A stretch of 34,199 bases of DNA from UBA5734 sp964528645 (lineage in GTDB: Bacteria > Bacillota > Clostridia > Saccharofermentanales > UBA5734), in contig CAZGSR010000029.1 in NCBI GenBank assembly GCA_964528645.1, positions 1 through 34,199 of the forward strand, in the 5' to 3' direction. This document shows, piece by piece, positions 1-6,743 of this stretch (its first letter is position 1; every line of letters begins with the position of its first letter). The notes beneath the pieces are model-generated. The model saw only the letters and a program-made list of their open reading frames with translations. It was not told where the DNA came from and did no database searches. Position numbers and translations under genes: made by a program.

Positions 1-1
1 T

Positions 2-877
2 GGCATCATTTGGGTAACCATTGGCTTTATTCCTTTCTTGGGGCTCAAAATCTTGAAACCCAACGAAGCGCTGGTTTTGACGCTGTTCGGCAACTATGTC
101 GGAACGTTGAGGGGCGATGGTTTCTATTTCGTCCATCCCTTTTGCGTGGCCGTGAACCCAGCGGCCAAGACGAAACTAGGCCAAAGCAGTGACGTCGACA
201 GCAAGGGATCGTCGAGAATTGTCCTGTCCGCCAATGAAGCGCATGTGAATGTCCAAGCCGCAAGCAACAAGATCTCCCTGAAGGTCATGACTCTGAACAA
301 TTCTAAGCAGAAAATCAATGATTTCCTGGGCAATCCAATCGAGATCGGCATTGCAGTCATGTGGCAAGTGGTCGACACAGCCAAGGCCGTCTTCAATGTC
401 GATAATTACAAGGAATACCTCTCGCTCCAATGCGACAGCGCGCTGCGCAACATCGTCCGCATTTACCCCTACGATGTCGCTGCCAATGTCGATACAACCG
501 GAGACGGGGTTGCAGACGAAGGCAGCTTGCGAGGATCCAGCGAAATTGTCGCCGAGCGGATTCGCAACGAGATCCAGCAAAAGGTCGAAAATGCTGGTCT
601 GAACATCATCGAAGCGCGGATCACGTATCTGGCCTATGCGCCGGAAATTGCAGCCGTCATGCTGCAACGCCAGCAGGCCAGCGCCATTATTGACGCGAGA
701 CGGATGATCGTTGACGGTGCTGTCGGCATGGTTGAAATGGCCCTGTCCAAACTGAGCGAAAACGAAGTGGTTATGCTCGACGATGAGCGGAAAGCGGCGA
801 TGGTCTCCAATCTGCTGGTCGTCCTCTGTGGCAACCGGGATGCCCAGCCTATTGTCAATTCGGGCAGCCTGTACTGA
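2..877 (+). CDS. SPFH/band-7 domain protein (5' partial)
   Basis: The reading frame is open from the first bases of the window (GIIWVTIGFIPFLGLKILKP...), so the true start and probably most of a membrane anchor lie upstream. A TTG at 38 is only an internal codon. The hydrophobic stretch followed by KPNEALVLTLFGNYVGTL and GFYFVHPF is the usual start of bacterial SPFH (stomatin/prohibitin/flotillin/HflK) proteins. The Ala/Glu/Arg-rich helix near residues 160-230 (EIVAERIRNEIQQKVENAGL) is the coiled-coil part of that fold. Family members are membrane-anchored scaffolds; the exact role is unknown. The stop is two bases before the next gene, so the two are almost certainly co-transcribed. Confidence 0.9.
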   Translation, partial: GIIWVTIGFIPFLGLKILKPNEALVLTLFGNYVGTLRGDGFYFVHPFCVAVNPAAKTKLGQSSDVDSKGSSRIVLSANEAHVNVQAASNKISLKVMTLNNSKQKINDFLGNPIEIGIAVMWQVVDTAKAVFNVDNYKEYLSLQCDSALRNIVRIYPYDVAANVDTTGDGVADEGSLRGSSEIVAERIRNEIQQKVENAGLNIIEARITYLAYAPEIAAVMLQRQQASAIIDARRMIVDGAVGMVEMALSKLSENEVVMLDDERKAAMVSNLLVVLCGNRDAQPIVNSGSLY

Positions 878-879
878 TC

Positions 880-1077
880 ATGGCTGAAGAAAAGAAGCAA
901 GTGCCTCTGCGCATGTCCAGCAAACTGTATAACCAGATTGCGGCCTGGGCCGAGGACGATTTCCGTTCGGTCAACGGCCAGATCGAGTATCTGTTGACTG
1001 AATGTGTCCGGCAACGCAAGAAAAATGGCAAATACGTCTCCGAAAACCTGGATGAGGGGATTGATCTCGACCTCTGA
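880..1077 (+). CDS. Small Arc-like (ribbon-helix-helix) protein
   Basis: A 65-residue protein, MAEEKKQVPLRMSSKLYN..., with the short strand (VPLRM) followed by two helices (LYNQIAAWAEDDF and VNGQIEYLLTECVRQRKK) expected of the Arc/MetJ ribbon-helix-helix fold. It starts two bases after the SPFH stop. From memory, small Arc-like proteins are often encoded directly downstream of this type of SPFH gene, so it is probably a partner or regulator rather than an orphan antitoxin. No toxin gene is adjacent. The acidic tail (NLDEGIDLDL) is unremarkable. DNA binding is inferred from the fold only. Confidence 0.75.
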   Translation: MAEEKKQVPLRMSSKLYNQIAAWAEDDFRSVNGQIEYLLTECVRQRKKNGKYVSENLDEGIDLDL

Positions 1078-1138
1078 TAAAAGTGGTTCAAGCCCATGAT
1101 TTTGTCTCTGAATCCCAGTTTTTTCGAAATAGTTCACC

Positions 1139-1270
1139 TTAGATCATCGTTTCGTAGACCGGTGAAAGAAATAGCTCGATCTTTTTAATGACCCATTCAA
1201 ATTGAAGATTTTCATCCCCAATTGTTTTTTGGAAATACCGCCATTTGACTTTCATATCTGGATCGGATTT
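1139..1270 (-). pseudogene. C-terminal remnant resembling AbiEii-type nucleotidyltransferase toxin
   Basis: On the minus strand a frame open from the edge of the 87-bp repeat reads ...LALKSDPDMKVKWRYFQ, then LQFEWVIKKIELFLSPVY, and ends at a TAA at 1139-1141. Only an internal ATG (1253-1255) is available. The pattern of WK..F.K, then FE.VI..I..FL.P.YE resembles the C-terminal helix of AbiEii/AbiGii nucleotidyltransferase toxins. The rest of the gene is absent, cut off at the repeat at 1281. The family call rests on a short tail remembered from the family and is tentative. The remainder of 1078-1280 shows nothing else. Confidence 0.4.
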
Positions 1271-1280
1271 TAAAGCTAAG

Positions 1281-1367
1281 GTGCCAGGCTACTGAGTTGG
1301 AAATTGATCGTGAAACCGGCCATTTGCCGCACACGCCAGGCTTGTTTCCGGTTGTGTGACCTGGCAC
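1281..1367 (+). repeat. 87-bp inverted-end repeat, copy 1
   Basis: Left end GTGCCAGGCTACTGAGTTGG and right end ...TTTCCGGTTGTGTGACCTGGCAC are imperfect inverted repeats of about 23 bp. The interior carries AATTGATCGTGAA and CCATTTGCCGCAC, which recur in the other copies. It is flanked by similar 10-11 bp direct repeats (TAAAGCTAAG at 1271-1280 and TAAAGTCTAAG at 1368-1378), which could be a decayed target duplication. Full copies of the same length lie at 2751-2837 and 6744-6830. The size and ends suggest a MITE-like or REP-like element. Confidence 0.8.
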
Positions 1368-1402
1368 TAAAGTCTAAGCAAAGAGCCTTTTCGTGCATTG
1401 TG

Positions 1403-1431
1403 TTGTAAAAGGTGTGCATAAAGCATACAAT
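1403..1431 (+). promoter_or_regulatory. Promoter of the toxin-antitoxin pair
   Basis: TTGTAA (1403-1408) and TACAAT (1426-1431) are separated by 17 bases and lie 30 bp before the antitoxin start. The spacer contains an imperfect inverted repeat (GTGTGC...GCATAC) that could be the autoregulatory RelB-type operator. The operator assignment is inferred. Confidence 0.55.
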
Positions 1432-1461
1432 ATAGATACATTCATGGAAGGAGTTGGTAGT

Positions 1462-1737
1462 ATGGCTGGAACAACAAACATCAGCATCCGTATGGATTCC
1501 GATTTGAAAGCACAGGCCGAGGAGCTGTTTGGCGAGCTTGGCATGAATCTAACAACAGCGTTTAACATATTTGTCCGCCAATCGCTGCGCGAGGGCGGTA
1601 TCCCTTTTAATATCAAAACAGATCGCCCCAACAAAGAAACCATTGCAGCCATGTTGGAAGCGGAAAGGATTGCAAAAGACCCCACGGCAAAACGATACAC
1701 CGACTTGGATGAGCTGTTCAGAGATTTAAACGCATGA
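1462..1737 (+). CDS. RelB/DinJ-family antitoxin
   Basis: The ATG at 1462 follows GGAAGGAG with 8 bases of spacing, so it is chosen over the longer frame from 1393. The 91-residue product begins MAGTTNISIRMDSDLKAQAE, the ribbon-helix-helix N-terminus of RelB/DinJ antitoxins, which bind operator DNA as dimers. It continues with LTTAFNIFVRQSLREGGIPF, the conserved second helix of the family. The C-terminal part would wrap and neutralise the cognate toxin. Its stop overlaps the toxin ATG (ATGA at 1734-1737), the classic coupled arrangement. The antitoxin is intact although its toxin is disrupted. Confidence 0.9.
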   Translation: MAGTTNISIRMDSDLKAQAEELFGELGMNLTTAFNIFVRQSLREGGIPFNIKTDRPNKETIAAMLEAERIAKDPTAKRYTDLDELFRDLNA

Positions 1738-2046
1738 GGCACACAAAACTAGAGGTTGCATTTACCACACAGTTCAAGAGAGATTATAAGCTGGCAATCA
1801 AGCGAAATCTAAAAATTGGTTTATTGGAAGATGTGGTTTACGACCTTGCAATGGGTGAAAGACTGTCGGAGAAATACAAAGACCACGCCCTTACCGGCGA
1901 TTGGGTCGGCCACCGGGAATGGGCTCTACATCTAATACCGTGAAAGGCAGGTCAGAACTGGATTTCTTGCAGTCGCAGCCATTGATCATCTTGACGGTCA
2001 ACCAAGCAGTGAAACGTGCACCCTGGAACGTTTATTTTCCGCCCGC

Positions 2047-2150
2047 GGGGCCACCCGTCGCGTGACCCCTGGCCCCGATCCGTGCAACTTCCGCTCTGGG
2101 GGCCACCCGTCGCACCATCCCTGGCCCCGGATCGTGAAATTTCATAATTC
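2047..2150 (+). repeat. 52-bp GC-rich tandem repeat, array A
   Basis: About two tandem copies of a 52-bp unit of the form CCACCCGTCGCGTGACCCCT, then GGCCCCGATCCGTGCAACTT and CCGCTCTGGGGG. The CCACCCGTCG motif recurs at 2051 and 2103, exactly 52 bp apart. The second copy has drifted (CGCACCATCCC). The unit is the reverse complement of the family seen at 13.0-13.5 kb. Confidence 0.75.
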
Positions 2151-2242
2151 CGGGCCAGGGTGGTGTTTGACACTTATCCTGACACGAACCTCAAACCGCC
2201 TGCGGCTGTAGGATCAGCAGGGTTCCTTATCTGAACTTCCGG

Positions 2243-2296
2243 AAAACGACCCCGACCTGAAAGTCGAAATTTCAAAAACCAGGTCGGGGTCGTTTT
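2243..2296. repeat. Perfect 16-bp inverted repeat (hairpin), bidirectional terminator-like
   Basis: Arms AAAACGACCCCGACCT (2243-2258) and AGGTCGGGGTCGTTTT (2281-2296) are perfectly complementary with a 22-base loop. Each strand gives a GC-rich stem ending in a T run, as in an intrinsic terminator. The same GACCCCGACCT hairpin occurs at 13184-13227. CCTGCGGCTGTA lies just outside at 2199-2210 and again at 2329-2340. Confidence 0.75.
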
Positions 2297-2384
2297 CGTG
2301 CAACAACGAACTATCAAACCTCAGAGAGCCTGCGGCTGTAGCCTTTGGCGTCACAGACCCACGAGGTGCCTGAATGTTCAGGGT

Positions 2385-2494
2385 GGCCCCGGATCGTGCA
2401 ACTTCCGCTTTGGGGGTCACCCTTCGCGCGACCCCTGGCCCCGGATCGTGCAGTTTCCGCCGAAAGGGCCACCCTTCTTCGTGCGACACACGTG
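2385..2494 (+). repeat. 52-bp GC-rich tandem repeat, array B
   Basis: GGCCCCGGATCGTGCA occurs at 2385 and again at 2437, a 52-bp period. Each is followed by a TTCCGC block and a CACCCTTCG(CG)CGCGAC-type block. This is the same family and orientation as array A, separated from it by the hairpin module. Confidence 0.75.
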
Positions 2495-2750
2495 TCTCTT
2501 ATTAAACATTTCACGGAGTTAAGTCAAGAGCCCGGGAATGTCATATCCAGCCGGATTGGTTACTGATCTACCGTGTAGAGCATGATGTACTGATACTGAC
2601 ACTTGCACGCACTGGCACACATAGCGATTTATTTGGGAAATAATAAGGCTCCGGGGGCATCGGGGGGGCCCACGTCCCTAAAGCGGAAATTTCTCACCTA
2701 CCATAACAGGTGTCAATGGCCGAATCCGGAAGAAAATCCAGAAGAACACG

Positions 2751-2837
2751 GTGCCAGGCAACCCAGCATGAAATTGATCGTGAACCCAGCCATTTGCCGC
2801 ACCCTTTTGGTTTATTTCCGGTTGAGCAACCTGATAC
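2751..2837 (+). repeat. 87-bp inverted-end repeat, copy 2
   Basis: Begins GTGCCAGGCAACCCAGCATG and shares AAATTGATCGTGAACCCAGC and CCATTTGCCGCACCC with the other copies. The right end is drifted (GGTTGAGCAACCTGATAC instead of ...GTGACCTGGCAC). The Fic remnant's stop codon (2838-2840, minus strand) begins at the very next base. Between the toxin end (2643) and this repeat there is only a G-rich stretch and no gene. Confidence 0.75.
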
Positions 2838-3478
2838 TCAATTTCTGACCAGATCAAACAGCCGCTTGTTTTGATAGATCCTCTCCTTGCCAATCTTCCT
2901 GGATGTCAGGAACCCGTTGTCTTCCAGCATCTGCAAATAGGTTGCTGCTGTTTTTCTCGAAACACCGAGCCCGTTTTGTATGTATTGCGTTTTGGTATAG
3001 AACTCATAGAACAGAAGTTCATTCAATTCCTTCGAATAGATTTTCGGCAGAGCCAGCCGGATCTCGCTGGTCATTTGTCCAACGGCCTCATGGATGCGTT
3101 TGATGAGTTGGAGCGTCTCTTCTGCAGTCTGTTCAATGCCCTTCAAGATATAGACAATCCAGTCTTCCCATTCTCCGGTTTCACGGACGGCCTGCAACAA
3201 ACGGTAGTAGTCAGACTTGTTTTGGATGATGTAGTGGCTCAAATACAAAATGGGACTATCGATCAATTCCTTCAAAACAAGGTAGAGGACATTCATGATT
3301 CGACCTGTCCGGCCATTGCCATCATAAAACGGATGGATGCTTTCGAACTGATAATGGACGACAGCCAACTTGATCAGAGCTCTGCCAAAGCTCTGCTCGC
3401 TTTTGAGAGCGCTTTCAGAATCGCGACCGTTTCCATCGGCGCAGCGGGTGGCAACATGGGTAGAGTTTCACGGATCAT
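2838..3478 (-). pseudogene. Fic-domain protein with internal deletion and frameshift
   Basis: The N-terminal piece starts at ATG 3476-3478 and reads MIRETLPMLPPAAPMETVAI to ALSKASRALAEL, the Fic N-terminal domain, then hits TGA near 3374. The next recognisable sequence, in another frame, is LIKLAVVHYQFESIHPFY followed by DGNGRTGR. This is the catalytic Fic motif HPFxxGNGRxxR, which AMPylates or otherwise modifies targets in active members. A C-terminal winged-helix-like region follows (TQYIQNGLGVSRKTAATYL). Roughly 120-130 residues between helix 1 and the motif are missing compared with usual proteins of about 370 residues. The junction GAGCTCTGATC is consistent with a deletion. The 176-residue C-terminal frame (2838-3368) is the longest intact part. 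Confidence 0.85.
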
Positions 3479-3495
3479 GACACACGACCCTTTCT

Positions 3496-3528
3496 ACACA
3501 GGTAATTTTTCGATTATTTTTCCTGTGT
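3496..3528 (-). promoter_or_regulatory. Inverted repeat upstream of the Fic remnant
   Basis: ACACAGG (3496-3502) and CCTGTGT (3522-3528) form a 7-bp inverted repeat with a 19-base AT-rich loop, just upstream of the Fic start on the minus strand. It could be an operator; nothing else supports that. The rest of 3529-3626 is AT-rich and shows no gene. Confidence 0.3.
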
Positions 3529-3626
3529 TCTGTGATCACGAGTCAATAATAGCATATTTTATACATATAATTCAGGGATCAGACCACTGATTTTTCATGA
3601 AGCGACCCCGCAACATCAACGCTTTG

Positions 3627-3688
3627 GTGCCAGGCTACCCAATCGGAAATTAATCGTCAACCCAGCCATTTGCCGCACCTTCCCGACT
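3627..3688 (+). repeat. 87-bp repeat, left two thirds only
   Basis: Starts GTGCCAGGCTACCCAATCGG and continues through CCATTTGCCGCAC to TCCCGACT. The same TCCCGACTAATTTCCG run is uninterrupted in copy 3, whereas here TCCCGACT is followed directly by the group II intron 3' end. The missing right third fits interruption by the intron. Confidence 0.7.
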
Positions 3689-3689
3689 T

Positions 3690-3766
3690 GTCGAGTAGGC
3701 CCGGGGAACTTCCCCCCTGTAGAGCCTCTTACAGAACTGGACGTGACAGTCTCCCGTCATCCAGCT
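3690..3766 (-). ncRNA. Group II intron domains V and VI
   Basis: Domain V (3766 to 3733) has the catalytic AGC at its 5' side. The lower stem is AGCTGGA pairing with TCCAGTT, and the upper stem GAC(G)G/CTGTC is closed by a GAGA tetraloop, all typical of domain V. Domain VI follows with a GGGGGGAA/TTCCCC stem and ends near CTACTCGAC. Confidence 0.75.
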
Positions 3767-4197
3767 TTTATCATCAAGTCGCTGGGCCTGTAACCCAGTT
3801 GCCATTGGTAGAACAAATCAGTAGAGCTTTTAGCCAATTGGCCTAACCAGATAAAGGCTTGCCTTCGACTCCGGTGCAGTCTCTTGTATTTTCTTATTGC
3901 CCATGCCACTAGCATGAGATTCACATAGTTCAGACCTTATAGTCGGGCTTCATTTTTGTTGAACTGAGTAAAGTAATTCGCCCAGCCCCGGATCACAGGA
4001 TTCATTCTCTGTGCCATTTCTTCTGGCATCCAGAGAGACCCTTTCGTACGAAATCCCCTGATTTTGTGTCTGAACTGCTGGGCAGATGCTTTACTGACCG
4101 CAGGTGTAAAGGTGTGAAGCCAATTTCCTTTTCTGGAATTGACCCAGCGCATCCGAAACGTATATCCCAGAAAGTCAACTGTCCATTCAGGACACAC
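3757..4197 (-). pseudogene. Group II intron reverse transcriptase/maturase, C-terminal fragment with in-frame stop
   Basis: From 4197 the frame reads VCPEWTVDFLGYTFRMRW, then the GIIM-type maturase domain (TPAVSKASAQQFRHKIRG, MNPVIRGWANYFTQFNKNEA). A TAA at 3937-3939 interrupts it. In the same frame it continues LNYVNLMLVAWAIRKYKR, then RSRRQAFIWLGQLAKS, and LFYQWQLGY, the usual end of these proteins. The polymerase palm and fingers are absent. It is a decayed fragment. Confidence 0.85.
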
Positions 4198-4211
4198 GAC
4201 CTGGCGCTCAT

Positions 4212-4312
4212 GGCATCGTTCGCCGAACGTTCGCCGAACGTCCGGCCGTTTTCTTGTGATAAACCGAACGATATGTTAAAATTGATCAATGCTGATCCTA
4301 TCGTTCGGGAGT
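4212..4312 (+). promoter_or_regulatory. Promoter and CGAACG-type operators of the AlbA_2 gene
   Basis: CGTTCGCCGAA occurs twice in tandem near 4218-4240, creating CGTTCG-C-CGAACG palindromes. Further on, CCGAACGATA (4265-4274) and TATCGTTCGG (4300-4309) form a perfect 10-bp inverted repeat. Between them lies a plausible promoter: TTGTGA (4254-4259), 18 bases, TAAAAT (4278-4283). The repeated CGAACG half sites around the promoter suggest an operator, possibly for the AlbA_2/HTH protein itself. Binding is inferred. GGGAG at 4308-4312 is the ribosome binding site for the ATG at 4324. Confidence 0.5.
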
Positions 4313-4455
4313 TTTAGTAATTTATGAAGTAAGAATCAGAATCAAAATTTCTTGAATTCAAGGAAGCATTATCTAATTCGATTTTCAAATCGATTTCGGC
4401 GTTCGCAAATTTTCATGACGGTGAAATTATAATCGGTGTCAAAGACGACGGTACC

Positions 4456-5733
4456 GTGATCGGCCTCGAAAACATTTCAGAGATTAAACTTGACATTGAA
4501 AATGCCATCAATGATTCCATTTTGCCGCGGCCTTATTACGAGTTCTCTATTCTTGAAGATTCTGGAAAAAGGCTGCTTGTGTTGAAGGTTTTCAAAGGTG
4601 AATTTACGCCCTATTTATTCAAAGGAAAGGCTTACATGCGGTCGGACACTGCATCGATTCAAGTTGACAAAAGTCAATATGAAAATCTGATCCTACAGGG
4701 CAGGAATCTGACCTTTGAAGATTTGGTGAACGATGATCAGGCATTAACTTTTCAAGACCTTGAATTTCAATTGAAAAAGATTCTTAACATCACTCAATTG
4801 ACACCTGATTTGCTAAAAACGCTTGGTCTTATTAAAGACGGGAAGTACAATCATGCAGCTGCTTTGCTGTCTGATGACAATCCCCTCCGGTCCTCCGAGA
4901 TCGATTTAATAGCTTATATGGACACCTCTGTGAAAAACATCCGTGATCGAGAATCACTTGTTAACATGTCTTTACTCAAGCAGTTTATTGTGTGCCTGGA
5001 TTTTTATTACAAACACATTAATCGTGCAGAGCTCATCAATGGCATCTATCGTGAAACCATTGAGGAAGTCCCCTTGATTGCTTATCGTGAGGCGATCGCA
5101 AATATGATCATTCATCGCGATTACTCGATGTCTGCACATGCCCGAGTCGAAATTTTTGCAGATCGCATCGAGATTGTCTCTCCTGGTAGCCTCCCATATG
5201 GAATGTCCGAAGAAGAATTTCGCGATGGGCGATTATCATTACCTCGAAATCCTAAGGTTGCAGATATTTTCTTCCGTTTACGAATTGTTGAGAAACTGGC
5301 GACAGGGATCAGGCGCATCAAGGAATATTACCACGCTTATGATGTGACTCCCAAGTTCCTTGTTGGGGATCATTCGGTCACAGTCATTCTGCCAAAAATC
5401 GCAATAACCGGCAGAAAGATTCGAAACGTCCAAGCTCAGGAAAATCAGCATGATCAGATGGCGGAGCAAAATTTGAACCGGGAGCAGTCAGGACTGCCTG
5501 AAAAAGTGACCTCATCCCTTGTCGTTAAGCCTGAGCTCAACGAAAAAGAACAGCTCATGTATCAGTTGATCTGCGAAAACCCTGCCATTACGCGAGCTGA
5601 ACTGCAAAATCATATCGATCTTGGTAAAACGCAGACCGCAGAGATTATTCAAAACTTGCGGCATAAAGGCTATATCATCAAAACAGGAAATGGTCCTAAA
5701 AGCGCTTATAAAGCGGCAAACGCTACAAATTGA
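4456..5733 (+). CDS. AlbA_2 (Schlafen-type) / ATPase-domain regulator, N-terminus broken
   Basis: The natural start is ATG 4324 behind GGGAG, but the frame reads Met-Lys-stop, then ESESKFLEFKEALSNSIF and ANFHDGEIIIGVKDDGTV. This is a textbook AlbA_2 N-terminus, so codon 3 is a nonsense TAA. The first downstream start in frame is GTG 4456, which would drop 44 residues of the AlbA_2 fold and has no good ribosome binding site. From 4456 the product has 425 residues. After the AlbA_2 part comes a GHKL-like C-terminal ATPase module (AYREAIANMIIHRDYS, EIFADRIEIVSPGSLPYG, LATGIRRIKEYY). A winged helix ends the protein (ITRAELQNHIDLGKTQTAEI). Such proteins are putative transcriptional regulators. Whether this one is still made is uncertain. 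Confidence 0.8.
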   Translation: MIGLENISEIKLDIENAINDSILPRPYYEFSILEDSGKRLLVLKVFKGEFTPYLFKGKAYMRSDTASIQVDKSQYENLILQGRNLTFEDLVNDDQALTFQDLEFQLKKILNITQLTPDLLKTLGLIKDGKYNHAAALLSDDNPLRSSEIDLIAYMDTSVKNIRDRESLVNMSLLKQFIVCLDFYYKHINRAELINGIYRETIEEVPLIAYREAIANMIIHRDYSMSAHARVEIFADRIEIVSPGSLPYGMSEEEFRDGRLSLPRNPKVADIFFRLRIVEKLATGIRRIKEYYHAYDVTPKFLVGDHSVTVILPKIAITGRKIRNVQAQENQHDQMAEQNLNREQSGLPEKVTSSLVVKPELNEKEQLMYQLICENPAITRAELQNHIDLGKTQTAEIIQNLRHKGYIIKTGNGPKSAYKAANATN

Positions 5734-5746
5734 GCGCTGTTTTGAA

Positions 5747-5775
5747 GTCGCCAGGTCACTGGAACGGAAACAACT
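5747..5775 (+). repeat. Degenerate end of the 87-bp repeat family
   Basis: GTCGCCAGGTCACTGGAACG followed by GAAACAA resembles the inverted right end of the family (GTGCCAGGTCACACAACCGGAAA). It lies between two converging gene ends (5733 and 5775). One end only, so weak. Confidence 0.35.
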
Positions 5776-6668
5776 CAGCCTTCTCCCATGCCCATCAGAT
5801 GCTTCGACATAATAAAATTGATCAGGTAAATATGGTAATTGGGGAAATCATCCGTGTCATTTTCGATTTTCTGCAAACGATTAATCAACTTCTGGCCAAC
5901 CGACCGGGCAATCTCACGTTCACCATAATGGCACAGCAATTCAAATTCATCCCAACACTTGAACAAAGCCGAACTCAAATCCGATTCTCGTTTATAGCTG
6001 AGGAATGAGTGTTTGTCGAGAAACAAGCCAAGACACGCCTCAACACTCTCGAGAATGACTTCAGCATTAATCCGATGAGGAACCAAAACAGAATCGGTTT
6101 CCAATATGTCATCTGACTGGTCATTGATCTGGAAAAACAGATTGAACCCTTCGTACATGGATAGCATCTTTAGAAAATCATCTGCCGATACTTTCCTCCC
6201 ATCGATGAACAAGCAATGTCGTCCGGTCTCAGGATCATATCCAATTCGACCATAACCCGTTTGATGGAGGTGATATTGCCCGTCTTCCAATTGTAGAGCG
6301 TTTGATAAATGAAACTCACTGTCATCGCGTTTCAAGCTCTGATGCTGCAATCCAGCATAGATTTTCCGGTGCAATTTCACAAGCGCGGCAACCTGATCAT
6401 CTTCAGGTGCCGTCATCACATTAAATTCATAACCATCACCTTGCTCTATTGCTGCCCACTCAGAATACATGGGTGTCAAATAATTTCTGATCTCGAACGT
6501 ATGCGGCCGTTTCTGCGCATCGTTGATCACAACCTCACGAGCATACTGTTTCAGGTAGTTGATACCATAAAGTTCAGCAATGCGTGAATTATTGCAGTCA
6601 CAACAATAATGACCCTCGCCGGCTATATGTATGTTAGCTTCCTTCGTTCTACAGATATCACAAAGCAT
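5775..6668 (-). CDS. Zinc-finger protein of unknown function
   Basis: The start is ATG 6666-6668, behind GGAGG with 8 bases of spacing, rather than the TTG at 6722; this gives 297 residues. The N-terminus carries a compact metal site, C3-x2-C6 and C22-x2-C25 (MLCDICRTKEANIHIAGEG, then CCDC). It resembles the zinc module of McsA-like proteins (CxxC..A..HI...CxxC). The rest has no motif I recognise. It is mixed alpha/beta with several Asp/Glu-rich helices and a His-rich patch (DGQYHLHQTGYGRIGYDPE). No membrane segment or signal peptide. It follows the DsbA-like gene on the same strand, with an 87-bp repeat between them. I cannot assign a function. Confidence 0.8.
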   Translation of the reverse strand: MLCDICRTKEANIHIAGEGHYCCDCNNSRIAELYGINYLKQYAREVVINDAQKRPHTFEIRNYLTPMYSEWAAIEQGDGYEFNVMTAPEDDQVAALVKLHRKIYAGLQHQSLKRDDSEFHLSNALQLEDGQYHLHQTGYGRIGYDPETGRHCLFIDGRKVSADDFLKMLSMYEGFNLFFQINDQSDDILETDSVLVPHRINAEVILESVEACLGLFLDKHSFLSYKRESDLSSALFKCWDEFELLCHYGEREIARSVGQKLINRLQKIENDTDDFPNYHIYLINFIMSKHLMGMGEG

Positions 6669-6743
6669 AGGACGGACCTCCGGATCGGCTTCTCCGGCTA
6701 TTTTACGCTGAAAAATATTCAAATGAAATGCATTTCAGCTTCG

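Larger units (their letters stand above)
1922..2532. mobile_element. Non-autonomous ISL3-like insertion carrying GC-rich repeats
   Basis: This 611-bp segment interrupts the YafQ-type toxin and is flanked by an 8-bp direct repeat CGGGAATG. Its ends are imperfect inverted repeats: the left end begins GGCTCTACATC and has CCGTGAAA at about positions 17-24. The right end, read inward on the minus strand, begins GGCTCTTGACT and has CCGTGAAA at the same offset, giving about 18 identities in 24. GGCTCT ends with 8-bp duplications fit the ISL3 family as I know it. There is no transposase and no convincing ORF. The interior holds 52-bp GC-rich repeats, a perfect 16-bp hairpin and two copies of CCTGCGGCTGTA. 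It is either a relic or a mobilisable passenger element. Confidence 0.75.
1734..2643 (+). pseudogene. YafQ/RelE-type toxin, split by a 611-bp insertion
   Basis: The N-terminal part (1734-1921) reads MRHTKLEVAFTTQFKRDYK... to HALTGDWVGHRE, as in YafQ-type mRNA interferases, then runs into foreign sequence and stops at 1943. The missing C-terminus lies at 2533-2643, in frame once the insertion is removed: RECHIQPDWLLIYRVEHD, then LTLARTGTHSDLFGK and a TAA. The octamer CGGGAATG is present on both sides of the insert (1914-1921 and 2533-2540). Joining the pieces at the duplication restores a protein of about 96 residues, the normal family length. The C-terminal Asp, Tyr-Arg and RTGTHSDLF residues, which include the catalytic region of the family, are cut off, so the toxin should be inactive. 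Confidence 0.88.
3690..4228 (-). mobile_element. Group II intron, 5'-truncated relic
   Basis: On the minus strand a maturase C-terminus is followed by RNA domains V and VI and an intron-like 3' end at about 3690 (...CCTACTCGAC). Everything upstream of the maturase C-terminal part, including domains I-III, the 5' splice site and the polymerase domain, is gone. Such an element cannot splice or move by itself. The end at 3690 sits inside an 87-bp repeat. The upstream limit near 4228 is where maturase-like coding fades into CGTTCGCCGAA repeats. Confidence 0.8.

Noticed and set aside
3180..3590. Plus-strand 239-codon frame over the Fic remnant
   Set aside because: It is antisense to the clear HPFYDGNGRTGR-containing frame.
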